A stretch of 44,434 nucleotides of DNA from Bacteroidales bacterium (GCA_028280405.1 JANQLW010000058.1:1-44434), one strand, 5' to 3'. Counted from the first letter of the stretch, positions 18,974-28,501 are shown. Program-made: numbers and translations. Notes: a model not told the origin generated them from the letters alone.

Positions 18974-21900
18974 ATGAATTTTATCATAAAGCGAAGAATA
19001 TTAATTAGCATGCTCTTTTTAGCCCTGAGTGTTTTAGGATATTACTCCTACAATCAGCTGGCTGTAGAGTTAACCCCTAATGCCACTTTGCCTGAATTGA
19101 CTGTTAATGTCCAGAGTCAGATTGAAGTTGATCCCCGTTATATGGAAAATCAGGTGATTATTCCTATTGAAGGTGCTGTGGGTTCTCTTGAAGGAGTTGA
19201 GGAAATCAGCTCACTTGCCGGGCCTCGTAGTGGAAGGGTTCAGATTGCCTATGAAAGCGATATTAATCAGAAATTTGCTTATCTGAAACTGGTTGAGAAA
19301 ATAGAGGAAGTAAAAACAGACCTCCCTGACGGTTTTAATGTGTCGGTTATAAAATCCGGAGACTTTATGTCTCAGGCCAATAGCTTATTTATGACACTTC
19401 AGGTTAGAGGAGAAGGTGGTGTTGACCGGGTACGGCAGGTAACAGATAAGGAAATCAAAGATAAACTCTTAAATGTAGACGGCATCGTTACAGTAGAAGT
19501 TTTTGGAGGGCGTGAAAAGTCTATTGAGATAATACTTAAAGATGATGTTTGCAAAAGTTATGATATAGATGCCGGAGATGTCAGAGCTGCATTAATGCAA
19601 AATAACAGATCCCGGATTTTTGCCGGAAAATTAAGCAATAATAACCGGCTCCAGTTTGTGAATGTTGTTGCCGAATTTACAAATATCAATGAAATCCGTG
19701 AACTTGAAATAGACCGGGCAAGATCAATCAAACTTAAAGATATTGCAGAAGTATTTTATGGTGTTAAAGAAGAAGATTCATATAGCCGTGTGAATGGAAA
19801 GGATGCTGTTACGATACAACTTATTCCGGACTCACAAAGCAATATGATTGATTTAGCCAATGCTGTTAAGGATAAAGTTGAGGAATTAAACAAGGAATTA
19901 AAATCAGCAGAAGTAGAAATTGTAGTTACTTCCAATTCTGCTGAAATAATGGAGGACAATATCGACCTGATTATAAACCTTGCAGTAACAGGTGGTATTT
20001 TAGCCATTATCATCTTATGGATTTTCTTAAGAAATATCAGGCTGGTAGCAGCAATCGCGCTGGCAATTCCAATTTCCGTATATACGGCATTTAATTGTTT
20101 CTATGCTTTCGGTATCAGCTTAAACAGTTTAACCTTATTAGGTATGGCCCTGGCAGTAGGTATGCTGCTGGACAATAGTGTAGTGGTACTTGAAAACATC
20201 TACCGGCTTGCATCTAAAGGTATGAAAGCTGAGCAAGCCGTTATTCAGGGCACTAAAGAAGTATGGAGGTCTATTGTTGCTGCAACTTTAACAACCATCA
20301 CCGTATTCTTACCTTTCGTTTTTTCATCCGATTTTCAGATCAGCTTATTAGGGAAACACATAGGTATCAGTATTATATCAACCCTATTGGTTTCATTATT
20401 GGTTGCGTTATTGCTTATTCCGATGATGACTTATGTTTTCCTAAAGTTTCAGAAAGGACACAGAGTATATTTTGAAAAGATCAACCCACATAACCGGTTG
20501 ATACAGTCTTATATGGTTTTCCTGAAAACCTGTATGAGGTATCCGGCCCAAACGATTATAGGGGCTTTGGCTTTATTCTTTGTAACCCTTATCATTAGTC
20601 TCGGATTGAGTTCTTCCATTCCTCAGGAAGCGGAGATAACGGAATTCACTCTCTATGTGACAATGGATAAAGGTTCTACCCTGGAGAAAACAGATGAGGT
20701 TGTAAGAAAGATGGAAGAAAAGCTGGCCGATTTTGAAGAAACTGAAGATTTAATCAGCCAGGTATTTGAAGAAGAATCCGTGCTGAACTTCCGCTTAAAA
20801 GATGATTACTATAAGATTAGAAATCTGAGTGTTGCTCAATTAAAAACGAAAATTTATGATAAACTTGAGGAGTTTGAAAGACAAGCAGATTTAAGCTGGG
20901 ATCCTCCTGCTACCGGAGGACGCTTAGGTGGAAGTGGGTTTTCTGCTGCGGGTGGAGGAGCTGAAGGTTTTGCAAGAATGTTTGGTATTGGTTCCGCACA
21001 GGAAAAAGTAATTATCAAAGGACAAGATTTTGATAAAATGCTGAATCTGGCTGAAGATATCCAATATTATCTGGATCAATTGGAATCAATGCAAGATGTC
21101 CGGATCCAAACTTCTCAAAAGCAACCGGAGCTTCAGTTATTATTCGACAAACAATTAATGTCAACTTATAATATTCCGGCTCAAAGTGTTACTTCCGGAT
21201 TAAATAGTTTCCAACCTGAATTAGCCACTGGTGTTAACTTTCTGCAAAATGATGAAGAATATGAGATCCTGATCAAAACCCTCAAAAATGAAGAGGACGA
21301 GGAAGATGAAAACAGGGATCAGACCCTTTATGATTTGAGAAATATGGAAATTGAAGCTACAGGCTCAGAAACTAAATTTAACCTGGATAATATTAGTGAA
21401 CTCAACTTTACACGTGGCTTAGCAAGTATTCGCCGAACAAACCAGGGCAAACAGCTTGAAATCGTTTATAGCTTTATTGATGAAGTTACAGATGATAAAG
21501 ACCTATTGGAAGAAGCCCGTAATGAAGTGGATGAAGTGATTGGAGATATAAATATTGCTTCGGGGCTGGCAGTTGAAGTCATACATGATGAAAATGATTT
21601 GAGCGAGTTCCAGTTTCTCATCATTATGGCATTTGTACTTATTTTCATGATTCTTGCCAGTGTGTTTGAATCATTAACCGGACCGGTAGTCATGATGTTT
21701 TCTATTCCAATGGCGGCCATTGGGTCCATGATCGCATTAATTCTTACAGGCAACTCTATTCAAAATGCAAATACCTATACAGGTTTATTAATCCTTTTAG
21801 GCATTGTAGTGAATAATGGGATCATCCTGATTGATTATACCAAAATTCTGCAAAGAAGAGGATATAACCAATACAGAGCCTTGATGATGGCCGGAATGGC

Positions 21901-23716
21901 AAGGGTTCGTCCTATTCTAATTACTGCTATTACAACAATTATTGCTTTAATTCCCTTAGCTTTAGGTGAAGCAGAATATGTAGCCCAAATCGGGGTTCCA
22001 TTTGCAATTACAGTTATTGGGGGATTGATCCTAAGTACTGCACTGACATTGGTATTTATTCCAACTCTCAATTCCGGTATAGAAGGAGCAATCCGCTGGA
22101 TTCAAAGCCAGGATTTAAAATGGAGAATGCTACATTGGATACTTTGGATTGGAGGTACTGCTTACATCTATTTTGAAGTAGATAGCGTTATTTGGCAAAT
22201 TATAGACTTCCTATTGCTGGTTATTCTGGTACCTGCAATTCACTTCTTCATTCAGGTAAGTTTACGTCAGGCAGATGCAAAGCTAATTGCTGATGATGAA
22301 CCTTTAAATATCAGGATCAGGAACCTTGTTAAAATTTACGATCGTGATAATCAATTTGTGCGCGAATGGAAATCAGGGATTCGACTCAGAGAAAGAATGG
22401 GGATCAAACAAGACTATGAAACCTTTAAAGATTTTAGTCCGTTATTATGGCAATTGCCATTGATCGGATTCTTTATTTACTTGATTTATTTCCATGTAAC
22501 CGGATTGTTCTGGTATACCGTATTGCCTATCGGACTCTACATTTCTTTACGCTTAATCATGGCTCCTATTAAACGCTATGCCGACAGACAGAAAGAAATG
22601 AAAAAGAAGAAATTGATCAGAATTTTGATCAATTTTATCAATGTATTAGTTGTATGGTTCCTGCCGTTAATCATTAGTGCAATCAGTTATCTTGATTATG
22701 GATTATTGGCCAATAGCATTATTGTAGGATCATTATGGTATTTGGCAATACTTATCAAATACACATCCGACAAGATCTATAAAAACAAAGTAAATGTAAA
22801 CCGCTTAACCGGTAAGTTTAAAGGAATTCGTAAGATATTCTTCCGCTTTGTTTTAGCAATCCCGATTATTGGTAAAAAGAAAGTTCCGTTTAAAGCTGTA
22901 AAGCAAATTAATATTGACATTGGCAATGGTATGTTTGGTTTACTTGGGCCAAATGGTGCAGGAAAATCTACTTTGATGAAGATCATTTGCGGTATTCTGG
23001 ATCAGAGCTATGGACAAATTACCATCAATGGTTTGGACGTACAAAAAAACCGGGAAGAACTTCAGGGCTTGATCGGATATTTACCTCAGGAATTCGGTAT
23101 GTATGAAAACATGAGTGCATGGGATTTCTTAAATTATATGGGCTTACTCAAAAAGCTATTCGATAAAAAAGAAAGAGAAGCTCGTGTTGAATATGTTCTG
23201 AAAGCAGTTCATATGTGGGAAAACAAAGACGGCAAGATTGGGTCCTTTTCCGGTGGTATGAAACAGCGTATCGGTATTGCTCAAATTCTATTGAATTTAC
23301 CAAGAATCCTTGTAGTAGATGAACCTACTGCCGGTCTGGATCCCCGTGAGCGTATTCGATTCCGTAACCTCTTGGTAGAGTTGAGTAAAGAACGTATCGT
23401 TATTTTTTCAACCCACATTATTGAGGATGTTGCAAGTTCCTGTCAGCATGTAGCCGTAATGAAAAAAGGTGTGGTTAAATATACCGGCCGTCCGATCGAT
23501 ATGGCACGGATTGCCAAAGGTAAAGTCTGGGCACTTGATATGCCGGCTGCAGAATTTGAAAAATTCAAAGACGATCACATCATTATTCATCATATGCGTG
23601 AAGGCGATAATATTCGCGCCAGGGTACTTTCTTCAGGAAAGCCATTGGAAACAGCCTCTCCTTTGCCAGGCAATTTGGAAGACGCTTATTTATGCTTATT
23701 AACTGAAACTAATTAA
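18974..23716 (+). CDS. RND efflux permease fused to an ABC ATPase
   Basis: A 1580-residue single open frame. Residues 1 to about 1030 are a full RND permease: QLAVELTPNATLPELTV at the start, TM4 GMLLDNSVVVLEN with D400, and the second-half ILLGIVVNNGIILIDYTK and RVRPILITAITTIIALIPLALG. Residues about 1050-1100 hold two extra helices. A strand IRIRNLVKIYD follows with Y1122, like the A-loop start of an ABC domain, and then about four more membrane segments. From V1304 a complete ABC core follows: GPNGAGKST at 1325-1333, SFSGGMKQR at 1424, VVDEPTAGLDP with D1449-E1450, and STHII with H1481. Every catalytic motif is intact. The small permease 11 bases downstream is the probable ABC partner. No frameshift or internal stop suggests a misassembly. 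Confidence 0.92.
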   Translation: MNFIIKRRILISMLFLALSVLGYYSYNQLAVELTPNATLPELTVNVQSQIEVDPRYMENQVIIPIEGAVGSLEGVEEISSLAGPRSGRVQIAYESDINQKFAYLKLVEKIEEVKTDLPDGFNVSVIKSGDFMSQANSLFMTLQVRGEGGVDRVRQVTDKEIKDKLLNVDGIVTVEVFGGREKSIEIILKDDVCKSYDIDAGDVRAALMQNNRSRIFAGKLSNNNRLQFVNVVAEFTNINEIRELEIDRARSIKLKDIAEVFYGVKEEDSYSRVNGKDAVTIQLIPDSQSNMIDLANAVKDKVEELNKELKSAEVEIVVTSNSAEIMEDNIDLIINLAVTGGILAIIILWIFLRNIRLVAAIALAIPISVYTAFNCFYAFGISLNSLTLLGMALAVGMLLDNSVVVLENIYRLASKGMKAEQAVIQGTKEVWRSIVAATLTTITVFLPFVFSSDFQISLLGKHIGISIISTLLVSLLVALLLIPMMTYVFLKFQKGHRVYFEKINPHNRLIQSYMVFLKTCMRYPAQTIIGALALFFVTLIISLGLSSSIPQEAEITEFTLYVTMDKGSTLEKTDEVVRKMEEKLADFEETEDLISQVFEEESVLNFRLKDDYYKIRNLSVAQLKTKIYDKLEEFERQADLSWDPPATGGRLGGSGFSAAGGGAEGFARMFGIGSAQEKVIIKGQDFDKMLNLAEDIQYYLDQLESMQDVRIQTSQKQPELQLLFDKQLMSTYNIPAQSVTSGLNSFQPELATGVNFLQNDEEYEILIKTLKNEEDEEDENRDQTLYDLRNMEIEATGSETKFNLDNISELNFTRGLASIRRTNQGKQLEIVYSFIDEVTDDKDLLEEARNEVDEVIGDINIASGLAVEVIHDENDLSEFQFLIIMAFVLIFMILASVFESLTGPVVMMFSIPMAAIGSMIALILTGNSIQNANTYTGLLILLGIVVNNGIILIDYTKILQRRGYNQYRALMMAGMARVRPILITAITTIIALIPLALGEAEYVAQIGVPFAITVIGGLILSTALTLVFIPTLNSGIEGAIRWIQSQDLKWRMLHWILWIGGTAYIYFEVDSVIWQIIDFLLLVILVPAIHFFIQVSLRQADAKLIADDEPLNIRIRNLVKIYDRDNQFVREWKSGIRLRERMGIKQDYETFKDFSPLLWQLPLIGFFIYLIYFHVTGLFWYTVLPIGLYISLRLIMAPIKRYADRQKEMKKKKLIRILINFINVLVVWFLPLIISAISYLDYGLLANSIIVGSLWYLAILIKYTSDKIYKNKVNVNRLTGKFKGIRKIFFRFVLAIPIIGKKKVPFKAVKQINIDIGNGMFGLLGPNGAGKSTLMKIICGILDQSYGQITINGLDVQKNREELQGLIGYLPQEFGMYENMSAWDFLNYMGLLKKLFDKKEREARVEYVLKAVHMWENKDGKIGSFSGGMKQRIGIAQILLNLPRILVVDEPTAGLDPRERIRFRNLLVELSKERIVIFSTHIIEDVASSCQHVAVMKKGVVKYTGRPIDMARIAKGKVWALDMPAAEFEKFKDDHIIIHHMREGDNIRARVLSSGKPLETASPLPGNLEDAYLCLLTETN

Positions 23717-23727
23717 AAAGAAGAAGA

Positions 23728-24429
23728 ATGAAAGAAAAATTAATCATCCTTTTAAAGCTGATTCGATACAACATCAAAATTGTATTTGGAAGTAAGTTTA
23801 TCTATTTCCTGATAGCAGCTATTTCATTTTATCTTTTGATATTAGGAATTATGTTATTTCAGGATAGTACGCATACTGAAAAAGATGTTTACTGGCTTTT
23901 GATCGCACCCGGCTTCCTAATATTATTTTATCCGGTAATTTACGGAATACAGAATGATAAAGATGCCCGTATGCTGGAAATTATGTTTGCCATTCCAAAC
24001 TATAGGTATAAGGTGTACTTATTCAGGTTTTTATTGAGCCTGGTATTATTGTTTATCATTTTAATGGGTATGTCCTTATTTACAGGTTTTGCATTAATAA
24101 AATTTAATGAATTTGAGCTTTTATTCCAGATTATGTATCTGATGTTGTTTATTTCCTGCCTCTCATTCCTTCTTTCAACAATATTGAAAAATGGGAATAG
24201 TGCAGCTGTGGGAGTAATTATCATTGGATTATTGTTTTTTATTATGAATGAACCCCTGGAGCATAATAAGTGGAACATCTTCCTGAACCCATATAATAAC
24301 CCACAGGATATGAGTGCAAATGTTTGGGAAAGTGTAATCTATGAAAATCATATCATCCTAATCATTGGGTCTGTTATATTCTTGTTCTGGAGTTTAATCA
24401 ATCTTCAAAAACGGGAAGGATTTGTTTAA
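23728..24429 (+). CDS. Small ABC-2 type permease
   Basis: A 233-residue inner-membrane protein with six likely transmembrane helices. The coupling-helix-like loop NDKDARMLEIMFAIPNYRYKVYLFRF lies after the second. This is the layout of minimal ABC-2 permeases. It begins 11 bases after the RND-ABC fusion and no separate ATPase follows, so the fused ATPase domain, or the free ATPase at 8907, must energise it. It ends KREGFV and closes the operon. A palindrome begins eight bases after the stop. Confidence 0.8.
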   Translation: MKEKLIILLKLIRYNIKIVFGSKFIYFLIAAISFYLLILGIMLFQDSTHTEKDVYWLLIAPGFLILFYPVIYGIQNDKDARMLEIMFAIPNYRYKVYLFRFLLSLVLLFIILMGMSLFTGFALIKFNEFELLFQIMYLMLFISCLSFLLSTILKNGNSAAVGVIIIGLLFFIMNEPLEHNKWNIFLNPYNNPQDMSANVWESVIYENHIILIIGSVIFLFWSLINLQKREGFV

Positions 24430-24797
24430 GCAACTTATTTTTGAGGTGACACCTTAAGGTGTCACCTCAAAAATGCTTTTAGCCTTTAGCCTGAAGCTTG
24501 CAGCCAATAACCAATAGTAAAAAATAAATACTAAAAAGGTAAACTCTATTTAAATAAAAGTTATATTTACCCAGAAAGAAGAATCATTATCTTCTATCTG
24601 GTGTAGGATATCACTTACTTCCCCTTAACAATATTCATTATTGTAGTAAGTAATAAGTTGATGGTATATTATTATTTATCAAGATTATTTTCTATATGGA
24701 GAATATACAAGCAATTAATCATGATACCATGAAACAATTACAAAAATCAAAGAAGGTTATCTGTAAAACTTAATTACAATCATCAAAACTATAAGCT
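24430..24797. other. 368-bp intergenic region between the ABC/RND operon and the propeller array
   Basis: It contains the first copy of the GGTGACACC palindrome, followed by a GCTTTTAGCCTTTAGCC stretch that looks like repeat-derived sequence. The last 250 bases are AT-rich and probably hold the promoter of the propeller array. No TAnnTTTG box, RNA gene or coding frame could be supported there. Confidence 0.5.
24437..24474. repeat. 38-bp perfect palindrome (GGTGACACC family), copy 1
   Basis: The left arm at 24437-24455 and right arm at 24456-24474 are exact reverse complements with no loop. The inner half-arm reads TTGAGGTGACACCTT. The inner 30 bases are identical to 26011-26040. It starts eight bases after the stop of the small permease. 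The outer arm has T on the left and A on the right, the wrong polarity for an ordinary terminator. Confidence 0.9.
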
Positions 24798-26027
24798 ATG
24801 AAAAACCTGTTACTATTTATTACTCTGTGCCTGATCTTTTCCTGTTCATCTAAAGACAAATCTTTAACAAAACTTAATATAAACGGGAAACCTGTTTCTC
24901 AAATTAATCTAAAAAAAATAAAAAAGGACAAGTATCCTTTAAATTTTTCCGAATTACTGGAGGAGGTTCAATTCATCCGAATAGAAAGCAGAGCGGATAT
25001 ACCAATAAAAAAAGACGGATGGTGGTTAGTAGGCAAACACTTCATTATTTATCATCCTAAAGGTACAGGGAATATATTGCAATTTAACAGAAAAGGGAAA
25101 TATATCAGAGAGTTAATAAAATATGGCAAAGGGCCTAAGGAAGTATCCGAAAATTTTAAAATGTTGTTTGACAAAGAAGAAAAGCATCTTATTATAGCCG
25201 ATTATTCCAAACCAAACCATCTGCTAAAAATAAATTTGGAGAATGGAGAAATGATGGAAAATATTCCATTGTACAAACCATGCCGGGTTATCTCATTTAA
25301 GTATTATAAGAATAACTCTCTTATTATCATTCCGGACTTTTTAAAACCTTCTGAAAATAATTTTGATATTTTTTGCCAGGATCTCAACGGGAAATTGATT
25401 GGTGGGGTGAAATCCTCAATCCCTCCCATTTCTGCAATTACCTCAGCCAATATGCTCTCGGTATTTAATGAAGACATTAGTTATCGCCCGATAGGAAGTG
25501 ATACCATTTATAAATATGAGATTGACAATCTATATCCCAATTATATTATAAATGACGGAGATCAAGATTCACTAATTCAGCGTAAAAAACCAATTGGAAA
25601 TATAGATTTTTTTAAGATTTATGAAGCTCCGGGATATTTCATTTTTTATGTAAGTGAATATTTAGGGAACAAAGCAGGGCTTAAAAAAGGAGCCAAACCC
25701 GGAGACTTTCCGGGAATAGAAACATTGATTTACGATAAAACAAGCGGAAAATCCAGGTTCATCAGACCTTTTTATAATGATTATACCGGAGAGGAAATGT
25801 TTCCATATTTGATGCTTATGAAATTCGGATTTAAATCAGATGGTACCTATGTAGAAGCTTTTGATGCATTCAGCTTTATGGAGCTGGCTGAAAGCATCAA
25901 ACAAGACTCATCTATCCAAATAAAAAACAGAGAAACAATACTTAGCATTGGAGAAAGCCTAAATGAAAATGACAATCCTGTTTTAATGATTGGAAAATTA
26001 AAAGAAAATGTTGAGGTGACACCTTAA
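24798..26027 (+). CDS. 6-bladed beta-propeller lipoprotein, paralogue 1
   Basis: A 409-residue lipoprotein with lipobox LIFSC and C16 as lipidated residue; the following SSKDK is a plausible Bacteroidota surface-export signal. The body resembles the DUF5128-type 6-bladed propellers: LNFSELLEEVQFIRIES, WWLVGKHFIIYHPKG, ILQFNRKGKYIRELIKYGKGPKEV and the tail ENDNPVLMIGKLK. Tandem neighbours share all these blocks. The role of such proteins is unknown; ligand binding at the cell surface is inferred. The last residues VEVTP and the stop codon lie inside a 40-bp palindrome and replace the INF/IKL ending seen in the paralogues. Confidence 0.82.
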   Translation: MKNLLLFITLCLIFSCSSKDKSLTKLNINGKPVSQINLKKIKKDKYPLNFSELLEEVQFIRIESRADIPIKKDGWWLVGKHFIIYHPKGTGNILQFNRKGKYIRELIKYGKGPKEVSENFKMLFDKEEKHLIIADYSKPNHLLKINLENGEMMENIPLYKPCRVISFKYYKNNSLIIIPDFLKPSENNFDIFCQDLNGKLIGGVKSSIPPISAITSANMLSVFNEDISYRPIGSDTIYKYEIDNLYPNYIINDGDQDSLIQRKKPIGNIDFFKIYEAPGYFIFYVSEYLGNKAGLKKGAKPGDFPGIETLIYDKTSGKSRFIRPFYNDYTGEEMFPYLMLMKFGFKSDGTYVEAFDAFSFMELAESIKQDSSIQIKNRETILSIGESLNENDNPVLMIGKLKENVEVTP

Positions 26028-26045
26028 GGTGTCACCTCAACATTT
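26006..26045. repeat. 40-bp perfect palindrome (GGTGACACC family), copy 2, overlapping a stop codon
   Basis: The arms at 26006-26025 and 26026-26045 are exact reverse complements. The inner 30 bases match the copy at 24441-24470. The TAA of the preceding gene falls at the centre (26025-26027), so the repeat supplies the last codons and the stop. Confidence 0.92.
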
Positions 26046-26068
26046 AGGTATATTTAAAACGCTCAATT

Positions 26069-27274
26069 ATGTATAAAAAACGAATACTTTTCATTTGTAC
26101 GATTACAATATTGATGTCTTGTAATGATCTAAATGACCAGTCTGTGACATTCGTTAAAGTAAATAACAAAGAAATAGCCAGTCTGAATATCCGGGATGTC
26201 ACACAATCTGTTCCTATGCAACTCTCAGATTTATTGGAAAACGTAGAGTTTATTAAAATGGATCCCCAAAAAAATGTTTACATAGGAGAAGGAGGGCACT
26301 GGCTCATAGGAGAAAAACACATTATACTTTCAGATTTCAGGCAAGGCATTCTTCAGTTTTCCAGAAATGGGGAGTTTATAAGAAAGCTTGTTCCCATTGG
26401 GACAGGCCCCAAAGAAGTTATGAATATGGTTAGAATATTGTTCTCCCCGGACGAAAAGCTTTTATATATTACTTCGAACAAAAAGAAAAGATATATGTTA
26501 TGCCTTGATTTGAAAAGTGGAGACTACCTCAATGACATGCCCTTTGCAACCTCTTCGGTGACTAATTCTATCATTTTTATGAATGATACAACAATATTAG
26601 TTTCCCGCCAGGCTACCGGTGAATCAGAAGATGAATTTCTTATTTACACTCAAAACCTAAATGGAAAACTGATAGATGGAGTCAGAGCGCCTCAGTTACT
26701 TTCAAAATGGATGACTACATTAAATATTTTCTATAGGATAAAAGATGTCATAAACTTTAAACCAATGATGGTAGACACCGTATATTCATTTAAAGATAAG
26801 TTAGTTCCCATCTATTTTTTTAATCATAAAAACAAATCCACAGACCCAATGAGCCTGGATATTGGACGCATCAGATACCAGATTTATTTTGAAAATGCTT
26901 CTTATACTTTGTTTAAAACAATGTTAATGAAGTCATATACAGAAGTCAAGCAAGATCAATATAATGTTGAGTCAGAAGAACGCTTTATTATTTATGATAA
27001 AAAATCAAAAAAACTAATACACTTAAAATCATTTAAGAATAATTATATAAATAAAGAGATCGGGACATTTGACCATACTTTTCAACAAAATGGTTATATG
27101 TATACCATAGTAGATGCATTAACTTGCATAGAACTTGCCAAAAAAGTAAAAAATAATGAAGTTAAAATTGCTAACAGTTCAGCTTTCTTAAAAATGGCAA
27201 ATCAACTAAAGGAAGATGACAATCCTGTTTTATTGATTGGCAAAATGAAAGACATAATTACACTTAATCATTAA
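26069..27274 (+). CDS. 6-bladed beta-propeller lipoprotein, paralogue 2
   Basis: A 401-residue paralogue of its neighbours. Lipobox TILMSC gives C18. Shared blocks are MQLSDLLENVEFIKMD, HWLIGEKHIILSD, ILQFSRNGEFIRKLVPIGTGPKEV, YSFKDKLVPIYFF, and the tail EDDNPVLLIGKMK. It starts 41 bases after paralogue 1, just past the palindrome, and reads into paralogue 3 after six bases, so the array is probably cotranscribed. Acidic and lysine-rich loops vary most between copies, which fits surface exposure. Confidence 0.82.
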   Translation: MYKKRILFICTITILMSCNDLNDQSVTFVKVNNKEIASLNIRDVTQSVPMQLSDLLENVEFIKMDPQKNVYIGEGGHWLIGEKHIILSDFRQGILQFSRNGEFIRKLVPIGTGPKEVMNMVRILFSPDEKLLYITSNKKKRYMLCLDLKSGDYLNDMPFATSSVTNSIIFMNDTTILVSRQATGESEDEFLIYTQNLNGKLIDGVRAPQLLSKWMTTLNIFYRIKDVINFKPMMVDTVYSFKDKLVPIYFFNHKNKSTDPMSLDIGRIRYQIYFENASYTLFKTMLMKSYTEVKQDQYNVESEERFIIYDKKSKKLIHLKSFKNNYINKEIGTFDHTFQQNGYMYTIVDALTCIELAKKVKNNEVKIANSSAFLKMANQLKEDDNPVLLIGKMKDIITLNH

Positions 27275-27280
27275 AAAAAC

Positions 27281-28501
27281 ATGAACAAACTTAGTCAATT
27301 ATTAATCATTATCACAATTGCTTATGCATGTAGCACCGAAGATGATGCAATCACAACACTTAACATTAAAGGGAAAGAAATTCCTTATATCGATTTACAA
27401 AAAGTGACGGATTCTATTCCGGTAAAGTTTACGGATTTTCTGGAAGACTTCCAATTCATTAAAATTGAAAATCGTAAAGATCTTCCTGTAGCGCGAGGCA
27501 ATTGGTATTCCAATGGAAAACATCTGCTTTATACAAATTATGGAGATGCAGGTTTACTACAATTTGATATGAATGGTAAGTTTGTTAGAGAACTTGCAAA
27601 AAAAGGAAAAGGGCCAAAAGAGCTCTTCTTTCCAAACCTTTGTTTCTCCACGGATGGCAACATAGTTGCTGTAAGTGATTATAACCGAAAAACTTCATTA
27701 CTATGTATAAACCTTAATGATGGAACTTTCAAAGAAAACATCCCTTTATCTAAAAAAGGCCAATTCTCTAAATTTTGTTATAACAATGAAAACAATTTAG
27801 TGTTTATGCCTTCTCCCAATCAGGAAGGAAAAAAAACAGAAGCCGGTGAATTCTGTATATTGGAACAAAATGAGAAAGGGCTTTGCCTCAATACAGAAAG
27901 TAAACGCTCAGGGAGGGTAAAAAGAAATGTTAACACAGGATACCTCTGTCTAAGCCAGGGAGTAATTTATTTTCGCCCTATTGCCTGTGATACCATCTAT
28001 AGTTATACAAGAAAAAGCCTTCACCCCATATATATAATAAAAGCCCTTCCCAGAAATTTAAATCCGAAATCTCCTGAAGATGGAATTGGAGATATGAGAA
28101 GCAGACTCATTTATCAAAATAATAATTATGTCCTGATACGCTTTTCTGAAATCATTGAATGTATCAAAAGTAAATCTGGTAACGGATTCAGATATTCTTT
28201 TAAAACCAAAGGACATAAAATTTTATTTGATTTAAAAACAAGAAAGGCAAAAATCATCAAACCATTTTATGACGATTTAATGGATCAGGAAAAGGCCTAT
28301 TTTTCCAATCATTTTAATAGCAACTATCATATAAAACATATTGATGCCATTAGTTTTCTGGAACTGGCTGAAAAAGCTAAAACTTCAAGGACAATAAATC
28401 CTAAAGCTAAAAAACAAATCCTCGAATTAGCTGAAGGTTATACTGAAAATGACAATCCTATCATTTTGATTGGAAAAATTAAAGAAGAAATTAATTTTTA
28501 G
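27281..28501 (+). CDS. 6-bladed beta-propeller lipoprotein, paralogue 3
   Basis: A 406-residue paralogue. Lipobox IAYAC gives C17, followed by STEDD, an acidic signal consistent with outer-leaflet export in Bacteroidota. Family blocks are VKFTDFLEDFQFIKIEN, LLQFDMNGKFVRELAKKGKGPKEL, IYSYTRKSLHPIYII, and the tail ENDNPIILIGKIK followed by EEINF. It differs from paralogues 1 and 4 in the middle, with cysteine-containing strands such as GEFCILEQNEKGLCLN. It has short gaps to both neighbours. Confidence 0.82.
   Translation: MNKLSQLLIIITIAYACSTEDDAITTLNIKGKEIPYIDLQKVTDSIPVKFTDFLEDFQFIKIENRKDLPVARGNWYSNGKHLLYTNYGDAGLLQFDMNGKFVRELAKKGKGPKELFFPNLCFSTDGNIVAVSDYNRKTSLLCINLNDGTFKENIPLSKKGQFSKFCYNNENNLVFMPSPNQEGKKTEAGEFCILEQNEKGLCLNTESKRSGRVKRNVNTGYLCLSQGVIYFRPIACDTIYSYTRKSLHPIYIIKALPRNLNPKSPEDGIGDMRSRLIYQNNNYVLIRFSEIIECIKSKSGNGFRYSFKTKGHKILFDLKTRKAKIIKPFYDDLMDQEKAYFSNHFNSNYHIKHIDAISFLELAEKAKTSRTINPKAKKQILELAEGYTENDNPIILIGKIKEEINF

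Noticed and set aside
15817..23716. The two RND genes as a split or duplicated assembly artefact
   Set aside because: Their protein sequences differ throughout (for example GMLVDNAIVV against GMLLDNSVVV, and different periplasmic inserts), so they are distinct genes.
24437..24474. Palindrome copy 1 as an ordinary rho-independent terminator
   Set aside because: The stem has T on the upstream side and A on the downstream side and is not followed by a U-tract. The same core is reused inside a coding end, which fits a repeat better.
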